Source: Vibrio taketomensis
GTDB taxonomy: Bacteria > Pseudomonadota > Gammaproteobacteria > Enterobacterales > Vibrionaceae
Assembly: GCF_009938165.1 (NCBI RefSeq)
Contig: NZ_AP019649.1
Span: forward strand, 2,899,884 to 2,963,883
Length of the DNA stretch: 64,000 bases
Reading direction: 5' to 3'
Position 1 is the first letter of the stretch; each line of letters starts with the position of its first letter. The position numbers were made by a program, and so were the translations under genes. The notes beneath the pieces were generated by a model. It searched no databases and had not been told where the DNA came from. It was given only the letters and a program-made list of their open reading frames with translations. Shown here one piece after another: positions 60,685 through 64,000 of this stretch.

Positions 60685-61458
60685 TTATGCAGGTACTTCT
60701 TCTCGACGAAGCATCTCTCCCGCTAAGGCTAAATAAGCCTTTGAACCAGCGGAATGCTTGTCATAGTACATAGCAGGCTTACCATAACTTGGCGCTTCTG
60801 CTAAACGAACGTTGCGAGGAATAACGGTGCGGTACACTTTACTACCAAAGTGCTTTTTGAGTTGATCTGAAACTTCATTAGATAGCCGGTTTCGAGGATC
60901 GTACATGGTACGCAGCAAGCCCTCAATCTTGAGGTTCTCGTTAACTACAGCGGCTAGTTTGCTAATGGTGTCCATTAACGCAGTTAAACCTTCAAGTGCA
61001 AAATATTCGCACTGCATTGGCACTAACACAGAGTCTGCTGCGGCCATCGCATTGATTGTAAGAAGGTTTAGAGAAGGAGGACAATCGATAAAGATGAAAT
61101 CATAGTTATCGCGAACCGACAGTAAAGCCTGCTTTAATCGCACCTCTCGTGCGAACACTTCCATCAGTTTTATCTCGGCCGCAGTGACATCACCATTCGC
61201 TGCAATCAAGTCATAGTGACCGGTGGTTTTGGTGATCACCACATCTTTAAACGGCACTTCTTCCACGAGAAGCTCATATGCGGTGGCGTCCACTTGATAC
61301 TTGTCGACACCACTCGCCATGGTAGCGTTACCCTGAGGGTCAAGATCGATAACCAATACCTTGCGTTTCGTCGCGGCCATTGAGGCTGCTAAGTTAATAC
61401 AAGTCGTTGTTTTCCCAACACCGCCTTTTTGATTGGCAATGGCTACAATTTTACCCAC
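60685..61458 (-). CDS. parA: Chromosome-partitioning ATPase ParA (Soj type)
   Basis: 257-aa P-loop ATPase with deviant Walker A (NQKGGVGKTTTCIN, residues 8-21), Walker B FIFIDCPPSLNLL, and typical ParA C-terminus. It works with ParB to move origins. The order mnmG-rsmG-parA-parB is classic for the origin of the main chromosome. Confidence 0.97.
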   Translation of the reverse strand: MGKIVAIANQKGGVGKTTTCINLAASMAATKRKVLVIDLDPQGNATMASGVDKYQVDATAYELLVEEVPFKDVVITKTTGHYDLIAANGDVTAAEIKLMEVFAREVRLKQALLSVRDNYDFIFIDCPPSLNLLTINAMAAADSVLVPMQCEYFALEGLTALMDTISKLAAVVNENLKIEGLLRTMYDPRNRLSNEVSDQLKKHFGSKVYRTVIPRNVRLAEAPSYGKPAMYYDKHSAGSKAYLALAGEMLRREEVPA

Positions 61459-61472
61459 GATCTACCTCGCTA

Positions 61473-62105
61473 TTATTCCTTGCGCGATAAGATTACTAGA
61501 TGACGCTCACCTTCTAACTGAGGAACTTTCAAAGGTTTGATATCGGTCACACAACACCATTCAGGTAGTTCAGCAATCTCATCCTGTGATAATTGCCCCT
61601 TGAGTGCTAAGAAACGGCCTGTGTCTGCTTTCGGTAAATGATGACACCACTCGACCATATCAACCATAGAGGCAAATGCTCGGCTTAGTACACCATCAAA
61701 CTTATCTTCAAGTTGATACTCTTCAACGCGACTTTGAATCGGGGTCACGTTTTCGATTTTCAGTTCATGAACCACTTGCTTGATGAAGCGAATTCGCTTA
61801 CCCAAGCTATCAAGCAGGTGAAATTCTCTCTCTGGATTCATGATCGCAAGTGGAATACCCGGTAAACCAGGACCTGTACCCACATCGATAAAGCGCTCAC
61901 CTTGAAGGTGAGTGCTAACAATGATGCTATCAAGAATATGTTTCACTAACATTTCTTGTGGATCGCGAACCGAGGTTAGGTTGTATGCTTTATTCCACTT
62001 GTTAAGCAGTTCAACATAACCCACCAACTGTTCACGCTGACGCTCAGAAACAGTTAAATCGGTTTGAGCAATCAGTTCATCAAGCTTTTGACGCAAAACA
62101 GACAT
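61473..62105 (-). CDS. rsmG: 16S rRNA m7G527 methyltransferase RsmG
   Basis: 210-aa SAM methyltransferase (GidB) with [17 protein letters not shown] (about residues 68-84) and [11 protein letters not shown]. It starts at the mnmG stop and is 14 bases upstream of parA. Confidence 0.97.
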   Translation of the reverse strand: MSVLRQKLDELIAQTDLTVSERQREQLVGYVELLNKWNKAYNLTSVRDPQEMLVKHILDSIIVSTHLQGERFIDVGTGPGLPGIPLAIMNPEREFHLLDSLGKRIRFIKQVVHELKIENVTPIQSRVEEYQLEDKFDGVLSRAFASMVDMVEWCHHLPKADTGRFLALKGQLSQDEIAELPEWCCVTDIKPLKVPQLEGERHLVILSRKE

Positions 62106-64000
62106 TAGGCTTCCTCACCCTTCTTCAGTAAACCTTGTTTTTTCAGGTGAACCAGCAGGATAGAGATCGCTGCAGGTGTGATACCAGAAATACGCGACGC
62201 AATACCAATCGATTCAGGTTTCGCTTCAGACAGCTTAAGTACCACTTCGTTCGACAAACCACTCACTTGTTTGTAATCCAAGTCAGCTGGCAGTTTAGTA
62301 TTTTCATGACGCAGTGATTTTTCAATCTCATCTTGCTGACGCTTGATGTAGCCTTCGTATTTTACTTGAATTTCAACTTGCTCTGCCGCTTGTTGATCTT
62401 CTAGCGCTGGCTGGAATGCTGCTAGTTGAGTGAGTTGCTCGTATGAGATCTCTGGACGACGCAATAGATCTTCTCCGCTTGCTTCACGCGCCATTGGCGC
62501 TTTCAGCAATGCGTTTAGCTCATCGATACCCGCCGATTTTGGATTCATCCACGTTTCTTTAAGGCGTTGACGCTCTTTTTCCATGTTGTCGATCTTCTCA
62601 TTGAAACGACTCCAACGAGCATCATCAATCAAGCCAAGTTCACGTGCTTTTTCGGTCAAACGTAAATCGGCATTGTCTTCACGCAGTAATAAACGGTATT
62701 CGGCACGTGAGGTAAACATACGGTACGGTTCTTTAGTACCCATCGTTGATAGATCGTCAATCAGTACACCCACGTATGCTTGGTCACGACGAGGGCTCCA
62801 GCCTTCTTTGTCTTGACTGTACAAGCTTGCATTTAGACCCGCCATCAAGCCTTGTGCTGCAGCTTCTTCGTAGCCAGTTGTGCCGTTAATTTGGCCAGCA
62901 AAGAACAGACCTGAAATAAATTTGTTTTCGTACGTGGTTTTCAAATCACGTGGATCGAAGAAATCGTACTCAATCGCATAACCTGGACGAACGATGTGTG
63001 CATTTTCAAAACCTTTCATTGAGCGAACGATCTGTACCTGCACATCAAATGGCAAACTGGTTGAGATACCATTTGGATACAACTCAGTTGTGGTCAGGCC
63101 TTCCGGCTCAATAAAGATTTGGTGGCTGTTTTTATCCGCAAAACGCATTACTTTGTCTTCAATTGAAGGACAGTAACGCGGACCAATACCTTCAATCACC
63201 CCTGCATACATCGGGCTGCGATCAAGGTTATTGCGAATCACTTCGTGCGTGCGTTCGTTGGTATGAGTAATAAAACACGGAATCTGACGCGGATGTTGCG
63301 TACGGTTACCCATGAATGAGAACACCGGTGTTGGATTGTCACCGTGCTGTGCTTCTAACACTGAAAAATCAACACTGTTGGCATCGATACGTGGCGGTGT
63401 ACCTGTTTTTAAACGATCAACGCGCAGTGGAAGTTCACGCAGGCGATTTGCCAATGCGATCGACGGTGGATCGCCCGCGCGACCGCCAGATGAACTTTCC
63501 ATACCAATGTGGATCTTACCACCAAGGAAAGTACCTACCGTCAAGACCACCGCTTTAGCGCGGAATTTAAGTCCCATTTGGGTAACGACACCCACAGCGT
63601 GATCATTTTCGACAATCAGATCATCAACCGCTTGTTGGAACAAAGTTAGATTTGGCGTGTTTTCTAAAACATTGCGTACATACGCTTTGTATAACGCGCG
63701 ATCTGCTTGGGCACGAGTCGCTCGTACGGCAGGACCTTTAGATGCGTTTAAAGTACGAAATTGAATACCAGCGTGGTCAATAGCTTGTGCCATCAAACCG
63801 CCCATAGCATCAACTTCCTTCACTAGGTGCCCCTTACCAATACCGCCAATAGCAGGGTTACAAGACATTTGACCTAGCGTGTCAATATTATGAGTAAGTA
63901 AGAGGGTTTTTTGCCCTGTACGCGCTGATGCGAGTGCGGCTTCCGTTCCTGCGTGACCGCCACCAACAACGATGACGTCAAAGTTTTCGTGATAAAGCAT
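62105..64000 (-). CDS. mnmG: tRNA uridine-5-carboxymethylaminomethyl modification enzyme MnmG
   Basis: FAD enzyme (GidA) that with MnmE modifies U34 of several tRNAs. The 631 aa are complete, the ATG being the last three bases of the window. FAD motif [16 protein letters not shown] (residues 11-26), catalytic-region [15 protein letters not shown] and C-terminal helical domain are present. In Vibrio the main-chromosome origin lies just upstream, outside this window. Confidence 0.97.
   Translation of the reverse strand: MLYHENFDVIVVGGGHAGTEAALASARTGQKTLLLTHNIDTLGQMSCNPAIGGIGKGHLVKEVDAMGGLMAQAIDHAGIQFRTLNASKGPAVRATRAQADRALYKAYVRNVLENTPNLTLFQQAVDDLIVENDHAVGVVTQMGLKFRAKAVVLTVGTFLGGKIHIGMESSSGGRAGDPPSIALANRLRELPLRVDRLKTGTPPRIDANSVDFSVLEAQHGDNPTPVFSFMGNRTQHPRQIPCFITHTNERTHEVIRNNLDRSPMYAGVIEGIGPRYCPSIEDKVMRFADKNSHQIFIEPEGLTTTELYPNGISTSLPFDVQVQIVRSMKGFENAHIVRPGYAIEYDFFDPRDLKTTYENKFISGLFFAGQINGTTGYEEAAAQGLMAGLNASLYSQDKEGWSPRRDQAYVGVLIDDLSTMGTKEPYRMFTSRAEYRLLLREDNADLRLTEKARELGLIDDARWSRFNEKIDNMEKERQRLKETWMNPKSAGIDELNALLKAPMAREASGEDLLRRPEISYEQLTQLAAFQPALEDQQAAEQVEIQVKYEGYIKRQQDEIEKSLRHENTKLPADLDYKQVSGLSNEVVLKLSEAKPESIGIASRISGITPAAISILLVHLKKQGLLKKGEEA

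Overview
The window comes from a Vibrio-type gammaproteobacterium, near the origin of the large chromosome. The right end carries mnmG-rsmG-parA-parB followed by the complete F-type ATP synthase operon and glmU. Further left lie fadBA, yigZ-trkH-hemG and a complete rRNA operon, then crcB, a TPP-riboswitch thiamine operon (thiC-E-F-S-G-H), and stress and gluconate genes. This order and the protein sequences fit Vibrio; I did not fix the species.

Layout. 1-4610: Entner-Doudoroff/gluconate block (GntP-type permease, gntK, edd, LacI-type GntR) with GntR-like operators. 4.7-9.9 kb: HI0933-like flavoprotein, uspB, ftnA, uspA, an EamA transporter, a Cys/Lys-rich hypothetical and rsmJ. 9.9-18.2 kb: a membrane GGDEF/EAL sensor, asnC, a small hypothetical, a Bcr/CflA exporter with a divergent LysR regulator, and an M24 aminopeptidase P. 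18.3-25.0 kb: thi operon and crcB. Three parS sites (15.1, 18.3 and 21.9 kb) lie in this arm and match the ParAB pair encoded at 60 kb.

25.4-36.5 kb is an integrated mobile element in the 3' end of tRNA-Trp. It is bounded by a 47/48-bp direct repeat of the tRNA 3' half and carries a P4-type tyrosine integrase next to the intact tRNA side. It encodes a family-B DNA polymerase with exonuclease motifs, polymerase motifs A/B/C and the KTRG signature of primer-independent PolBs (piPolB), a type II restriction-modification pair, and a string of small unknown proteins including a 43-aa protein with four CxxC knuckles. I interpret it as a pipolin. As read, almost every gene in it is frameshifted. In nearly every case I checked, adding one base to a short homopolymer restores the reading frame, and the reconstituted tRNA-Trp lacks one base in the acceptor stem in the same way. 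This suggests consensus-sequence errors at least as strongly as biological decay.

36.5-42.4 kb is an rrn operon read leftwards: P1/P2 promoters, 16S, tRNA-Glu, -Lys, -Ala, -Val, 23S, 5S, tRNA-Asp, tRNA-Trp. 42.5-52.5 kb holds hemG, trkH, yigZ (one frameshift), fadBA, a PunR/PunC-like regulator/transporter pair and glmU. 52.6-64.0 kb holds atpCDGAHFEBI, parB, parA, rsmG and mnmG, all leftwards and apparently intact.
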